Shown in pieces: positions 54,142 to 63,323 of a stretch of DNA of 64,000 nt (positions are counted from its first letter, which is position 1; every line of letters begins with the position of its first letter). The DNA comes from Fimenecus sp964540535. Its GTDB lineage: Bacteria > Bacillota > Clostridia > Oscillospirales > Acutalibacteraceae. Position numbers and translations under genes: made by a program. The notes beneath the pieces were generated by a model. The model worked only from the letters and a program-made list of their open reading frames with translations. It did not search any database and had not been told where the DNA came from. The stretch covers positions 186,001-250,000 of the forward strand of contig CAZIMO010000002.1 of assembly GCA_964540535.1 (NCBI GenBank). The letters are read 5' to 3'.

Positions 54142-55014
54142 ATGATTGATTTTGAACGCTCCAAAGAAATATTTTTGAAAATAATGCCAAATGAAGAATT
54201 GGCGGAAAAAATTGAAAACTATATAAAAAACCATAAAATTATTATTAAATTTTTCCTTGGTTTTTGCCGTAAAAATCGTTGGGAACCGACACTCAAATTA
54301 AATCCTATGATGAAACTATCGCTGGTTTATTTATTTTTGCCTGTTGTCTGTGACAGATACACCGCAAAGAATATAAGCGAAGAAATATTTTGGGACACAA
54401 TGAGCGATATTAAAATATGGATAGACGACCACTATGCGCGTACGGGAGAATACGGACTTTATGAGCTTCATTGGATTATGCATCATATGAATCTTAATAT
54501 TTTTAAATTAGGCAGACTGCAATTCCAGAAAAGCTTCTGGCATTTTAAAACTCCTTACGAAAAGAACGGAGTAAAAATCAATTTCGGTGATAAAATTATC
54601 AATATACATATTCCCCGCGGTGAAAAACTCGATATTTCAGCCTGCAAAAAGTCCTTACAGACAGCCAAAGTATTCTTTGAACAATATTTTGCAGAATATC
54701 CCAACAACCGATTTATGTGTCATAGCTGGCTTTTATATCCTAAAAACAAAAATTTTATGTCTGCTGACAGTAACATTCTTAAATTCGCAGATATGTTTGA
54801 TATGATTGAAGAAAAAGAAACTCCTCAACAGACATATTTGTGGATTTTCGGAGTAAAATTGAAAAATCCCGCTCTTATGAATAACAAAAAAGAAACGGGA
54901 AATTACGGGTATACTGATATTTTACCGCAGAAAAACGCATTACAGAAATCTGCTGTTGAATATGTAAAAAACGGCGGAACATTCGGCGATGCGTTGGGGG
55001 TAATAATATTATAA
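54142..55014 (+). CDS. GNAT_C/NAT_N-type acyltransferase-domain protein
   Basis: This 290-residue protein has an N-terminal helical domain with a YELHWIMHHMN segment and a C-terminal module IHIPRGEKLD, SLQTAKVFFEQYF, FMCHSWLL. Such proteins are annotated as acyltransferase-domain proteins; substrate and role unknown. GGGAG precedes the ATG. Monocistronic. Confidence 0.8.
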   Translation: MIDFERSKEIFLKIMPNEELAEKIENYIKNHKIIIKFFLGFCRKNRWEPTLKLNPMMKLSLVYLFLPVVCDRYTAKNISEEIFWDTMSDIKIWIDDHYARTGEYGLYELHWIMHHMNLNIFKLGRLQFQKSFWHFKTPYEKNGVKINFGDKIINIHIPRGEKLDISACKKSLQTAKVFFEQYFAEYPNNRFMCHSWLLYPKNKNFMSADSNILKFADMFDMIEEKETPQQTYLWIFGVKLKNPALMNNKKETGNYGYTDILPQKNALQKSAVEYVKNGGTFGDALGVIIL

Positions 55015-55022
55015 AGCGAAAA

Positions 55023-56021
55023 TCAGTTATCGCAGATGACAGTATTGCTTTCTTCCGGATATTTCATATTCCAGCTTTTGCGAAGCGCTGTCATAATACT
55101 CATTACATCTTCGCTGTAATCAAGTTTCATTGTGTTTTTACCGCTTTGAACTGCAATTTCCATATTTTCGATTTCATAGCAGAGGGCATTTTTAGTGTCC
55201 CCTGCTTTTATTGTTTCTGTTCGGTTGCTGTCGGTATAAGTGATAACGGCCTTGTCGGCTCTTGGGTATTCAAAAATCTCTATATAAGCCTTATCATAAC
55301 AAATTGTGGCACGCTTAGGTTGTTTTGTGTGTAAGGAAAGGGTTACGCTTGCCATTTCGTTCTTTGAATTTTTAAGAATTAAGCTTGACTGCTCGTCTGC
55401 ACCCGTCGGAGCAAATTTCACCTGCGATGAAATCTCATTCGGAAACTCCGTCATAAACATTCTCACGCAGGAAAGTGCATAAACGCCGATGTCGAGCAAC
55501 GCACCGCCTGCCAAATCCATATTGAAAAAGCGGTTTGACATATCGTATTCTTTAAAACTGCCGAAGTTCACCTGCGCAAGATTAAAATAACCGAGCTTAC
55601 CCGATTCAATTATTTTTGCAAGCTCTGCATACAACGGCATATTATAAATTGTCATTGCTTCGGCTAAAATAAGATTTTTTGAATTTGCCAGCTCAACCGC
55701 CTTGTTAAGCTCTGCTGAATTGAGCGTGATTGCCTTTTCACACAGAATATGCTTACCGCTGTTTAACGCTTTCAAAATATATTCAATATGCTTATTATGC
55801 GGTGTGGCGATATAAACTATATCCACATTTTCATCGGTAAAAAGCTCGTCAATGCTTTTATAAACCTTTTCAATGCCGTACTTTTCGGCAAAAGTCAATG
55901 CTTTTTCGTAGGTTCGGTTCGCAACCGAATAAACCTTACCGCCCATTTTGTTCATAGCAGCGGCAAATTCATTGGCAATACTTCCGCATCCTAAAACTGC
56001 CCAGTTGTATTTGTTTGACAT
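55023..56021 (-). CDS. Gfo/Idh/MocA-family oxidoreductase
   Basis: This 332-residue protein has the Rossmann loop GCGSIANEFA, the TPHNKHIE segment and LCEKAITLN with the EKP-like lysine (EKA here). The C-terminal beta-sandwich follows. Family members oxidise sugars, inositols or dihydrodiols with NAD(P). No linked sugar operon. Substrate unknown. Confidence 0.88.
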   Translation of the reverse strand: MSNKYNWAVLGCGSIANEFAAAMNKMGGKVYSVANRTYEKALTFAEKYGIEKVYKSIDELFTDENVDIVYIATPHNKHIEYILKALNSGKHILCEKAITLNSAELNKAVELANSKNLILAEAMTIYNMPLYAELAKIIESGKLGYFNLAQVNFGSFKEYDMSNRFFNMDLAGGALLDIGVYALSCVRMFMTEFPNEISSQVKFAPTGADEQSSLILKNSKNEMASVTLSLHTKQPKRATICYDKAYIEIFEYPRADKAVITYTDSNRTETIKAGDTKNALCYEIENMEIAVQSGKNTMKLDYSEDVMSIMTALRKSWNMKYPEESNTVICDN

Positions 56022-56068
56022 AACTTCTCCACCTTTTATTGAACTGCCTTTTTGTTATATATCGTTTT

Positions 56069-56216
56069 TTAATTTTCTAACCTATTCAGCCAATCTCTTC
56101 GTACATAAAGGAAACAAATTACAGTAACAGTGTTTAATTCTTCACGTACAACATAAAATATCGGATATTTCATTATAGTTATTTCTCAAATCAGCACTCG
56201 GTCTAATTGTCGGCAT
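56069..56216 (-). pseudogene. Fused remnant of a type II toxin-antitoxin operon (Phd/YefM-like antitoxin and RelE/ParE-like toxin)
   Basis: From ATG 56216 the frame reads MPTIRPSADLRNNYNEISD, the standard start of a Phd/YefM antitoxin, and stops at 56142 after 24 codons. Overlapping it in another frame, ATG 56173 opens a 34-residue tail, YPIFYVVREELNTVTVICF then YVRRDWLNRLEN, matching the C-terminus of a RelE/ParE toxin. An internal deletion has joined the antitoxin start to the toxin end. Neither part can be functional. Confidence 0.75.
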
Positions 56217-56251
56217 AATGTCATCTTCGTTAATGTTATAGAAAAATTATA

Positions 56252-58360
56252 TCAAAACATTGACACAGCGTCAACAAACAGATGGGAAATCAGATTTACA
56301 ATAATACAGATTCCCATTCCGCAAAGGGTTGGGATTAAAAATGCGGCGGCAGTCCATTTCAGGCTTTTTGTTTCTTTTTTGACCGTAAGCAAGGTTGTTG
56401 AACATGGCCAGTGCATAAGCGAAAATATTATCGTGCAGAGCGCGGTTGTTATTGTCCAGCCGTTAGCAACCAGCAATTCACGCAATTCAAAAAGAGAAGA
56501 ATAGTCGGTCAGCGTACCCATATTGAGATATGCCATAATTATTATGGGCAAAACTATTTCGTTTGCGGGAAATCCGAGTATGAAAGCTCCGAGAATTACA
56601 CCGTCAAGTCCCATAAGCCGACCTAACGGGTCAAGAAAATCGGTAAAGTGGGCAAGCAATGTTTTGTCGCCCGATGTTATATTGGCAAGAAGCCATATTA
56701 CAATTCCGGCAGGAGCGGCGACCACAACGGCTCTGCCAAGCACGAAAAGCGTTCGGTCAAAAATTGAACGCACAAGAGTTTTGGCGATTTGAGGCTTTCT
56801 GAACGGCGGAAGTTCAAGCGTAAAGGATGACGGCATTCCTTTTAGTATTGTTTTGCTTAAGACTTTTGACACTGCAAAAGTCTTAAAAATACCGAGCAGA
56901 ATTACGGTACACAGCAAAACCGACGATAAAACACTGCCTGCGAAATTCGACACAGTAACAAGAAAGAACATTGTTATAATTGCAATCAGTGTGGGAAATC
57001 TGCCGTTACACGGCACAAATACATTTGTGAGAATTGCTATAAGCCGTTCACGGGGAGAGTCGATAATTCTGCATCCTGTAACGCCCACAGCATTACAGCC
57101 AAAGCCCATACACATAGTCAACGCCTGTTTACCGCATGTATTGGCTTTTTTTAAATATCGGTCAAGATTAAAGGCCACTCTCGGCAGATAGCCGAAATCC
57201 TCAAGCAAGGTGAAAAGCGGAAAAAATATCGCCATTGGCGGTAACATTACCGAAACCACCCACGCAAGCACCTTATATCCGCCGTGAACAACTAAATCTA
57301 CAAGGATTTGCGAAGCCCCTAAATTCAAAAGCCGCTCCGCCAAGATATTTTCAAAGCCTAAAAGCAGTGACGAAATCCACTGCGACGGATAATTCGCCCC
57401 GTAAATTGTAATCCACAAAATAAACAGCAAAAGCAAAAGCATTGTAACGGTGCCTGTGGTTTTACCCATAAAAATTCTGTCAAGCAACTCGTTATGTTTT
57501 TTATACTTGCTTTCTGTGCATATAACACAATTTTGTGTTATTTCTTCTGCACGGGTTACAAGGGAATGCGTTAAATAATCGCAGAAATCCTCTTTTGAAA
57601 TAAATTTTGAATAAACAATATTTCTTGTACGCTCTGCCGCTGAAAGCAGAGCTTTTTTATTTTTAACAGATTTATTGTCAAATAACTTTTGAGAATATTT
57701 GCCGTCAAAAAGCAGTCTTAATGCGTAATAAGGATTGCGCGGCTCATCATCTGCAATTTTTTTAAGCACAGATGTAAGATACTCTATATTTTTTTGGATT
57801 TCGGGAAGCTTTATTGGATTTTCGCTATTTGATTTCGGATTTCGGCATAAATCCGCAATGGCATTTTTAAGGTCATAAAGACCTTTTTTTCTGCCTGCGC
57901 TCATTGGAATGACAGGAATATGTAACGAATTGCTCAAATACTCAAAATCAATTTTCACTCCGTTCTTTTCAGCTTCATCCATAAGATTTACCGCCAAAAT
58001 AACATTATCGGTAATTTGCAGAATTTGCAGTGCAAGGTTGAGATTGCGTTCAAGGCAATTTGCATCTGCCACAACCACAACTCCGTTATATTCGCCAAAG
58101 GATAAAAGCTCTTCAGCACATTCTTCTTCAAATGAATGTGAAAAAAGCGAGTATGTTCCGGGCAAATCAACGAGTACATAATCTGTATTCTCAAAGCAAT
58201 ACCGCCCACGGGCATTACCTACGGTTTTGCCTGCCCAGTTGCCTGTGTGCTGATGAAGTCCCGTAAGGCAATTGAACACTGTACTTTTACCCACATTAGG
58301 ATTACCTGCAAGGGCAATTGTATATTCAGTATTTGATTGCTTTTTATTTTTCTTCGCCAA
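56252..58360 (-). CDS. feoB: Ferrous iron transporter FeoB
   Basis: This 702-residue protein has an N-terminal G domain: GNPNVGKST (19-27), DLPGTYSL, NLMDEAE. A helical GDI-like linker follows, then the membrane domain with two gate repeats and the CGRQA-like CGKQALTMCMGFGCNAVG segment. It imports Fe2+ across the membrane. It lies 15 bp after feoA. Confidence 0.95.
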   Translation of the reverse strand: MAKKNKKQSNTEYTIALAGNPNVGKSTVFNCLTGLHQHTGNWAGKTVGNARGRYCFENTDYVLVDLPGTYSLFSHSFEEECAEELLSFGEYNGVVVVADANCLERNLNLALQILQITDNVILAVNLMDEAEKNGVKIDFEYLSNSLHIPVIPMSAGRKKGLYDLKNAIADLCRNPKSNSENPIKLPEIQKNIEYLTSVLKKIADDEPRNPYYALRLLFDGKYSQKLFDNKSVKNKKALLSAAERTRNIVYSKFISKEDFCDYLTHSLVTRAEEITQNCVICTESKYKKHNELLDRIFMGKTTGTVTMLLLLLFILWITIYGANYPSQWISSLLLGFENILAERLLNLGASQILVDLVVHGGYKVLAWVVSVMLPPMAIFFPLFTLLEDFGYLPRVAFNLDRYLKKANTCGKQALTMCMGFGCNAVGVTGCRIIDSPRERLIAILTNVFVPCNGRFPTLIAIITMFFLVTVSNFAGSVLSSVLLCTVILLGIFKTFAVSKVLSKTILKGMPSSFTLELPPFRKPQIAKTLVRSIFDRTLFVLGRAVVVAAPAGIVIWLLANITSGDKTLLAHFTDFLDPLGRLMGLDGVILGAFILGFPANEIVLPIIIMAYLNMGTLTDYSSLFELRELLVANGWTITTALCTIIFSLMHWPCSTTLLTVKKETKSLKWTAAAFLIPTLCGMGICIIVNLISHLFVDAVSMF

Positions 58361-58375
58361 GGAACATACCCCCTA

Positions 58376-58609
58376 TTATATGTTGTCACATTTTACAAAC
58401 ACTGTTTTTGCGTCTTCTTTACGAATTGCAATTACAGCACCTTTAACAAGATATGCTGCAATATCCTTTTTTGTGCTTTGTCCCGTACATTTTATCCTTG
58501 CTCCGCATATTATTCCTAAATCCTGAAACCGACGGCGAAGCCCGCCAATTGCTTCAAGACGGGAAACGCAGGCGCATTCGCCCACATTTAAATTATCAAG
58601 AGTTGTCAT
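58376..58609 (-). CDS. feoA: FeoA-family protein
   Basis: This 77-residue SH3-like protein begins MTTLDNLNVGECACVSRLE and is a partner of FeoB in iron uptake. AAAGGTG precedes it. No Fur box is obvious in the gap shared with the divergent spoIIAA gene. Confidence 0.92.
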   Translation of the reverse strand: MTTLDNLNVGECACVSRLEAIGGLRRRFQDLGIICGARIKCTGQSTKKDIAAYLVKGAVIAIRKEDAKTVFVKCDNI

Positions 58610-58732
58610 ATTCTCACCTTTTTCTTTCCCCTATCATAATATTTTCTTCATTACTTATTGTGACAATTTTTTCGTGAAGTGTGATATAGAATAAAAACAA
58701 AGTAAGAAAGAAAGGAATTAAAGGTTAAAACA

Positions 58733-59065
58733 ATGAGCGTAAAAATTGATTTTGACGGCGAAACTCTTTACTGCCGTTTAAGCGGTGAAATAGATCACCA
58801 TACTGCCCTGCCTATCCGCCTTGAAGCAGATGACAGAATTGAAAACTGCCGACCCAAACACACAATTCTTGATTTTTCCGATGTAACATTTATGGACAGT
58901 TCCGGAATAGGCTTGGTAATGGGCAGATACAAATTATTATCTGAATTTGACGGCACACTTGAAATTACAGGGCTTTCAAACAACTCTTACAAGGTTATGC
59001 GTCTTGCAGGACTTGACAGAATTGCGACTATAAGCAAAGGAGTAAAAAATAATGGTAATAAATGA
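58733..59065 (+). CDS. spoIIAA: Anti-sigma F factor antagonist SpoIIAA
   Basis: This 110-residue STAS protein carries the phosphorylatable serine in FMDSSGIGLVMGRY. It releases sigma F from SpoIIAB after dephosphorylation. First gene of the forespore operon; overlaps spoIIAB by 14 bp. Confidence 0.96.
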   Translation: MSVKIDFDGETLYCRLSGEIDHHTALPIRLEADDRIENCRPKHTILDFSDVTFMDSSGIGLVMGRYKLLSEFDGTLEITGLSNNSYKVMRLAGLDRIATISKGVKNNGNK

Positions 59066-59483
59066 ATTCAGAATGACGGTTGACAGCCGTTCGGTAAACG
59101 AAAGCTTTTCACGTGCTGTTGTTGCGTCATTTGCCGCTCAATTAGACCCCACTGTTGAAGAAATAAACGATATTAAAACTGCGGTCAGCGAGGCAGTGAC
59201 GAACTGTATTGTACACGGCTATAAAAACTCTGTGGGTAAAATTTACATAAGCGTAAAAATTCACGAGGATAACAGGGTTATTATTATAATCCGTGACAGA
59301 GGCTGCGGTATAAGCGATATAAAAAAAGCCCGTGAGCCGCTTTTCACAACTTTAGGCGGTGACCGTGCAGGGCTTGGATTTTCTGTTATGGAAAGCTTTA
59401 CGGACAAGCTGGCAGTTCGCTCAACCTTGGGCAAGGGAACTACCGTTACCCTTTGCAAAAAAATCTGCGGGCGTGTAAAATGA
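59052..59483 (+). CDS. spoIIAB: Anti-sigma F factor SpoIIAB
   Basis: This 143-residue GHKL kinase has N-box SEAVTNCIVHGY, G1 box DRGCGI and the G2-type GLGFSVMESF. It binds and inhibits sigma F and phosphorylates SpoIIAA. Overlaps both neighbours. Confidence 0.96.
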   Translation: MVINEFRMTVDSRSVNESFSRAVVASFAAQLDPTVEEINDIKTAVSEAVTNCIVHGYKNSVGKIYISVKIHEDNRVIIIIRDRGCGISDIKKAREPLFTTLGGDRAGLGFSVMESFTDKLAVRSTLGKGTTVTLCKKICGRVK

Positions 59484-60130
59484 CACGGGATGAGCTGATA
59501 TTAAACAATTTGGGTCTTGCAGGAAGCTGTGCTTCTCGCTTTTTAGGTAAGGGCGTTGATTATGAGGACTTATATTCGGCAGGCTGTGTTGGACTGATTA
59601 AAGCGGCAGACGGCTTTGACGAAAGCTTAGGATTTGCATTTTCCACATACGCAGTACCGTCAATACTCGGTGAAATACGCAGAATATTCCGTGATGGCGG
59701 AGCAGTAAAGATAAGCCGTTCGCTTAAAGAAAAGGCGAGAATACTGACTGCCGTAAAAGAAAAATTAGAGAAAGAAAACGGCGTTGAGCCGACAGTTTCA
59801 GAAATAGCCGAAAAAATGGGCATAAGCATTGAAGAAACCGCACAGCTTATATGCGTTTCACAGCCCGTTATTTCGCTCACCGCCGAAGATGACGATGAAA
59901 AGCAGATTGATGTACCCTGCGACGATGAATACACTCCGATTGTTGACAGACTTTCGGTTCAGCAAATCCTTTCAACTCTTGACGAGCGTGACCGCAGGCT
60001 TATTGAGCTTCGTTTTTTTGAAGGTCTGACGCAAAGCAAAACTGCAAATATTCTCGGGATTTCACAGGTTCAGGTATCACGAAAAGAGAAAGTAATTCTT
60101 TCGGATATGCGTAAAAAACTGATAGGCTGA
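59480..60130 (+). CDS. sigF: Forespore sigma factor F
   Basis: This 216-residue sigma-70 factor has region 2 (YEDLYSAGCVGLIKAADGFD, FSTYAVPSILGEIRR), region 3 and region 4 (LTQSKTANILGISQVQVSRKEK). It directs early forespore transcription. ATG 59480 overlaps the spoIIAB stop as ATGA. Confidence 0.95.
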   Translation: MTRDELILNNLGLAGSCASRFLGKGVDYEDLYSAGCVGLIKAADGFDESLGFAFSTYAVPSILGEIRRIFRDGGAVKISRSLKEKARILTAVKEKLEKENGVEPTVSEIAEKMGISIEETAQLICVSQPVISLTAEDDDEKQIDVPCDDEYTPIVDRLSVQQILSTLDERDRRLIELRFFEGLTQSKTANILGISQVQVSRKEKVILSDMRKKLIG

Positions 60131-60137
60131 CAAAAAT

Positions 60138-60166
60138 TTGATATTTTCATTAAAATATGATAGAAT
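60138..60166 (+). promoter_or_regulatory. Promoter of the DUF5696 lipoprotein gene
   Basis: TTGATA (60138-60143), a 17-bp spacer and TAGAAT (60161-60166). The -10 lies inside the left arm of the palindrome at 60156-60190. Confidence 0.7.
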
Positions 60167-60190
60167 AGATAAAATATGAATTCTATCATA
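60156..60190. promoter_or_regulatory. 11-bp palindrome over a promoter, doubling as a terminator-like hairpin
   Basis: TATGATAGAAT and ATTCTATCATA (perfect) with a 13-bp spacer overlap the -10 box. ATTTTTT follows on the plus strand. It could be an operator or an AT-rich terminator of the spoIIA operon. Confidence 0.5.
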
Positions 60191-60207
60191 ATTTTTTGGT
60201 GATATTT

Positions 60208-62391
60208 ATGAAAAAGACTGTACAAATTGTGGCTCTTCTCTGCGTTATCGCTTTGCTTTTTACTGCCTGCGGAAACGGTGTTTCAAAAATCTCGGTTAAG
60301 ACTGACAAAATTAAATACAGTACCGCTGAATATACAGGTGACGAGCTTCACAAAGCTGAAAATTCGAGTTATAAATCCGTTTGCAGTTCAGGTCTTATTG
60401 AAATGCTTTTTGATGACACCGCAATGGCTGTTGCAATTAAAGATACCGGTTCGGGCAATATATGGACAAGCCTGCCGCAAAATTCAGTTAAAAAGCAAAT
60501 AAACAGCTCTGCCGTTGAAGTTGAGCTTTCAAACGGCGATGACACAGTTTATGTTCTTAATTCACAGGACAATTCAGTAAAATTCGGAAATGCAGTTTCA
60601 ACCGTTTCCGATGACGGAATTTCAGTTAAATATGCAATTTCCCTTGACGATGAGACAGGCAAAGCCGATATAAGCAGTCTTAAAAACGGTGAAATCAGAG
60701 TTGATTTGACAGTTAATTATACTCTTAAAGACGGTTCGTTTTATGTAAACGTAAGTATGAATACCGTTACTCTGCCTGAAAATGTTTATCTTGAAAAAAT
60801 CAAAGTTTTGAATACTTTCGGCGCTTATGACAACAGCGGTGCTGACGACTTTATTTTCGTACCCGACGGCAGCGGAGCGCTTATTATGACAGGCATTGAA
60901 GATGCAGAATTTACACCGCTCACCCTTTCTGTTTTTGACAATGACGCCGCAACAGATGAAAATGCGGGAAAATCGTCATGTCTTGTAGGCGCATTCGGAA
61001 TTAAGCGTTCAAACGGTGCTTTTTTGTGCATTATCGACAGCGGCGCTTCAATTGCCGAAATCGAGGCAGAACGCAGTACGGATACAACGCTTAACAGAGT
61101 TAGTACGGCTTTTAATATTACAGATATTTCTGCCAAACAGGAAAAAAACAGCGTAAATAAAACTATCGGTTACAGCTACAAAAACGAAATTACGCTTTGT
61201 TACCGCTTCCTTTCGGGCAGATCTGCAACATATTCGGGTCTTGCCTCTGCCTGCCGTGAAAATTTAATCAGAAATTCAGTGCTTTCAACAAAAACACTTG
61301 CAACTGACGAAAAGTATATTCCCCTTGTGCTTTCACTTCAAGGCGGTTACACAAATGAAAACGGCAAGTACAGTGTACTTACAAATTACGGACAGGCGCT
61401 GTCGCTTGTTACTCTTTTAAAGGCAAAGGGTATCAACAACATTTATTTGCGTTACAACGGTCTTTACAGCGACGCTAACAACGGAAGCTCGGCTGATTTC
61501 GGCAATTTTTCTAAAAAGCTTGGAAAAAATAAGGAATACGAAGCGCTTTATACATATTTAAAAAGTCAGAATTTTTCACTGTTCCTTGAAACTGATTTGC
61601 TGACATATTCTTACAGTTCAAACGGAGCTAAGGCTCTTGGCGGCGGCAATATCAAAAGCAAAGCCGAAGAGGTTTTTCCGTATTCAACAAGCGCCCAAGG
61701 CTATCTTAAAATGAGTAAGTTTGAAAATAAGATAGAAGCTATATTAAGAGCTTCGGCAGACATAAATTTTGACGGTTATTCGATGAATGATGCAGGCGCA
61801 TATCTTTACTCTGATTACTCTGACAGCTTTTATGCAAGGGTAACCGCACAAAAAGAGATTTCAGCGCAGCTCCCTGTGCTTGCGGCGTCAAAAAAACTTA
61901 TGATTGACACAGGCAATATTTATTCCGTCAAAAATGCCGATGTTATTTCAAATATTGCGGTTTCTCCTGCTTCAAGAACCGAAAGCGAAGCGTATGTGGG
62001 CATTCCGTTTATGCAGATGATGCTTCACGGCATTACCGAATACAGTGCGTCGGGAATTAACTCTGCCGATGACATTAAAACCGCATTTTTGAAATCAATT
62101 GAATACGGTTGCTTGCCGAGCGCTGAATGGTACTGCACAAAGCTTGCCGAAGAGCTTGACGGCAAATACTATTATGACAGCAACATAAACGATATGGTTA
62201 CATATTACACCAAAGCTAACGAGGTTTTAGGCGATATCCGCGCGGAAAGAATGACTTCTCATTATAAAGAGCAAGACGGCGTTTACTGCACCGAATATGA
62301 CAACAGCACAAAGGTTTATGTAAACTATACAGATAAAGATGTAACCGTAAACGGAATCAAAATTCCGGCACTTGACTGCGTAAAAATCTAA
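60208..62391 (+). CDS. DUF5696-type lipoprotein of unknown function
   Basis: This 727-residue protein has a lipoprotein signal (LLFTAC), an N-terminal beta domain and a C-terminal TIM-barrel-like region with INNIYLRYNGLYSD and LFLETDLLTYSY. It resembles DUF5696 proteins, which are often encoded by glycan-utilisation loci; the barrel suggests a glycosidase-like function, which is only an inference. ATG 60208 is chosen over the GTG at 60196; GGTG precedes it. Confidence 0.75.
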   Translation: MKKTVQIVALLCVIALLFTACGNGVSKISVKTDKIKYSTAEYTGDELHKAENSSYKSVCSSGLIEMLFDDTAMAVAIKDTGSGNIWTSLPQNSVKKQINSSAVEVELSNGDDTVYVLNSQDNSVKFGNAVSTVSDDGISVKYAISLDDETGKADISSLKNGEIRVDLTVNYTLKDGSFYVNVSMNTVTLPENVYLEKIKVLNTFGAYDNSGADDFIFVPDGSGALIMTGIEDAEFTPLTLSVFDNDAATDENAGKSSCLVGAFGIKRSNGAFLCIIDSGASIAEIEAERSTDTTLNRVSTAFNITDISAKQEKNSVNKTIGYSYKNEITLCYRFLSGRSATYSGLASACRENLIRNSVLSTKTLATDEKYIPLVLSLQGGYTNENGKYSVLTNYGQALSLVTLLKAKGINNIYLRYNGLYSDANNGSSADFGNFSKKLGKNKEYEALYTYLKSQNFSLFLETDLLTYSYSSNGAKALGGGNIKSKAEEVFPYSTSAQGYLKMSKFENKIEAILRASADINFDGYSMNDAGAYLYSDYSDSFYARVTAQKEISAQLPVLAASKKLMIDTGNIYSVKNADVISNIAVSPASRTESEAYVGIPFMQMMLHGITEYSASGINSADDIKTAFLKSIEYGCLPSAEWYCTKLAEELDGKYYYDSNINDMVTYYTKANEVLGDIRAERMTSHYKEQDGVYCTEYDNSTKVYVNYTDKDVTVNGIKIPALDCVKI

Positions 62392-62404
62392 TTGTTTACG
62401 AATT

Positions 62405-62839
62405 TTAATCTGCTATATTTATTACTATTCTATTTTTCCTTTCTGAAAGTTTCTTAAATTTAAAAGCACCGCCAACTGTATGCTTTACATAAGTTATGAC
62501 ATAATCATATTGTTCAATCATCCATTTATTACGATAGTTAATAGCATATCGTAACGGAACACATTCAATACCATCCGGAAAAACCGTGTTGACAAAACTT
62601 TCTTCCTTATATTTATCTCTATCACTTGGAAGATAAGCCAAAACAACTGCATAGTTTATGTGATAAACCTAATTTAACTCAATTATAATCCGTTTTACCA
62701 TTTGGTCAAAATTTCCGTGGTTACCTACATAGAAATTATAAACCTTTTTATTCTCAATTAAATCAATAAGAGTCGACCGCAGTGTCGGCTCTATTTCTTT
62801 TGGTGCATCTTTATGCCCGAAGAATGTACAAGTTAACAT
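62405..62839 (-). pseudogene. SLOG/DUF1273-like gene interrupted by one amber codon
   Basis: From ATG 62839 (MLTCTFFGHKDAPKEI) the frame runs to FDQMVKRIIIELN, meets TAG at 62669-62671 and continues without shift through NYAVVLAYLPSDRDKY and YRNKWMIEQYDYVITYV to a stop at 62405. The family normally spans both halves in one frame; one change (TAG from CAG or AAG) explains the break. GGTG precedes the start. Unless the stop is suppressed, only a 56-residue fragment is made. Confidence 0.8.
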
Positions 62840-62869
62840 TAAATCACCGTCTTTCTTATACACAAGTAT

Positions 62870-62901
62870 ACTATATATGGTCCAAAAAGTCCATATATAG
62901 T
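62870..62901. promoter_or_regulatory. Candidate XRE operator in a divergent promoter region
   Basis: ACTATATATGG and CCATATATAGT (11-bp perfect arms, 10-bp spacer) lie between the interrupted SLOG gene and the XRE gene. Confidence 0.6.
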
Positions 62902-62913
62902 CGTTTTCTTCCC

Positions 62914-62941
62914 TTGCAAACGGATAAACTATTCGTATAGA
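62914..62941 (+). promoter_or_regulatory. Promoter of the small XRE gene
   Basis: TTGCAA (62914-62919), a 16-bp spacer and TATAGA (62936-62941) precede GGAGG. Confidence 0.55.
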
Positions 62942-62961
62942 ATTGTTTTGGAGGGTGGAAT

Positions 62962-63204
62962 ATGAATACAAGAAAGGCGGTTGCCAACCGATTGATTGAA
63001 CTGTGTGAGCAGAAGAATTTATCTCTTAATGCTCTTGCAAGAACATCCGCTGTTCCGCCTTCAACTCTTAAAAACATTATAAACGGCGGCAGTCAAAACG
63101 CAGGTGTAGTAACTATCAAAAAGCTGTGTGACGGTTTAGAAATTTCGCTTTATGATTTTTTTGATACTGAAACATTTAAAACTTTAGAACAAGAAATAAA
63201 GTAA
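62962..63204 (+). CDS. Small XRE-family transcriptional regulator
   Basis: The 80-residue protein is almost all helix-turn-helix: IELCEQKNLSLNALARTSAV and SVPPSTLKNI-type text, with VTIKKLCDGLEISLYDFF closing the five-helix fold. GGAGG precedes it. Probably a repressor acting on the palindrome at 62870-62901 and controlling the divergent interrupted SLOG gene and itself. Confidence 0.88.
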   Translation: MNTRKAVANRLIELCEQKNLSLNALARTSAVPPSTLKNIINGGSQNAGVVTIKKLCDGLEISLYDFFDTETFKTLEQEIK

Positions 63205-63218
63205 TTTAAAATAAAATT

Positions 63219-63264
63219 AACCCACTATGATACTTTCAAAGCCGAAAGCGGTCATAGTGGGTTT
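63219..63264. terminator. Long hairpin after the XRE gene
   Basis: AACCCACTATGA and TCATAGTGGGTT (12 bp, perfect), with an inner CTTTC/GAAAG hairpin. The T run is short. Confidence 0.6.
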
Positions 63265-63323
63265 ACTTATTTACATATTCAATTTTATTCTATTCGCAAT
63301 AACTGTGCGAAGCGCAGTAATCC

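Noticed and set aside
58660..58700. A sigma-H promoter for the spoIIA operon
   Set aside because: A GAAT box is present but no RAGGAWWT-type -35 box lies at the required spacing.
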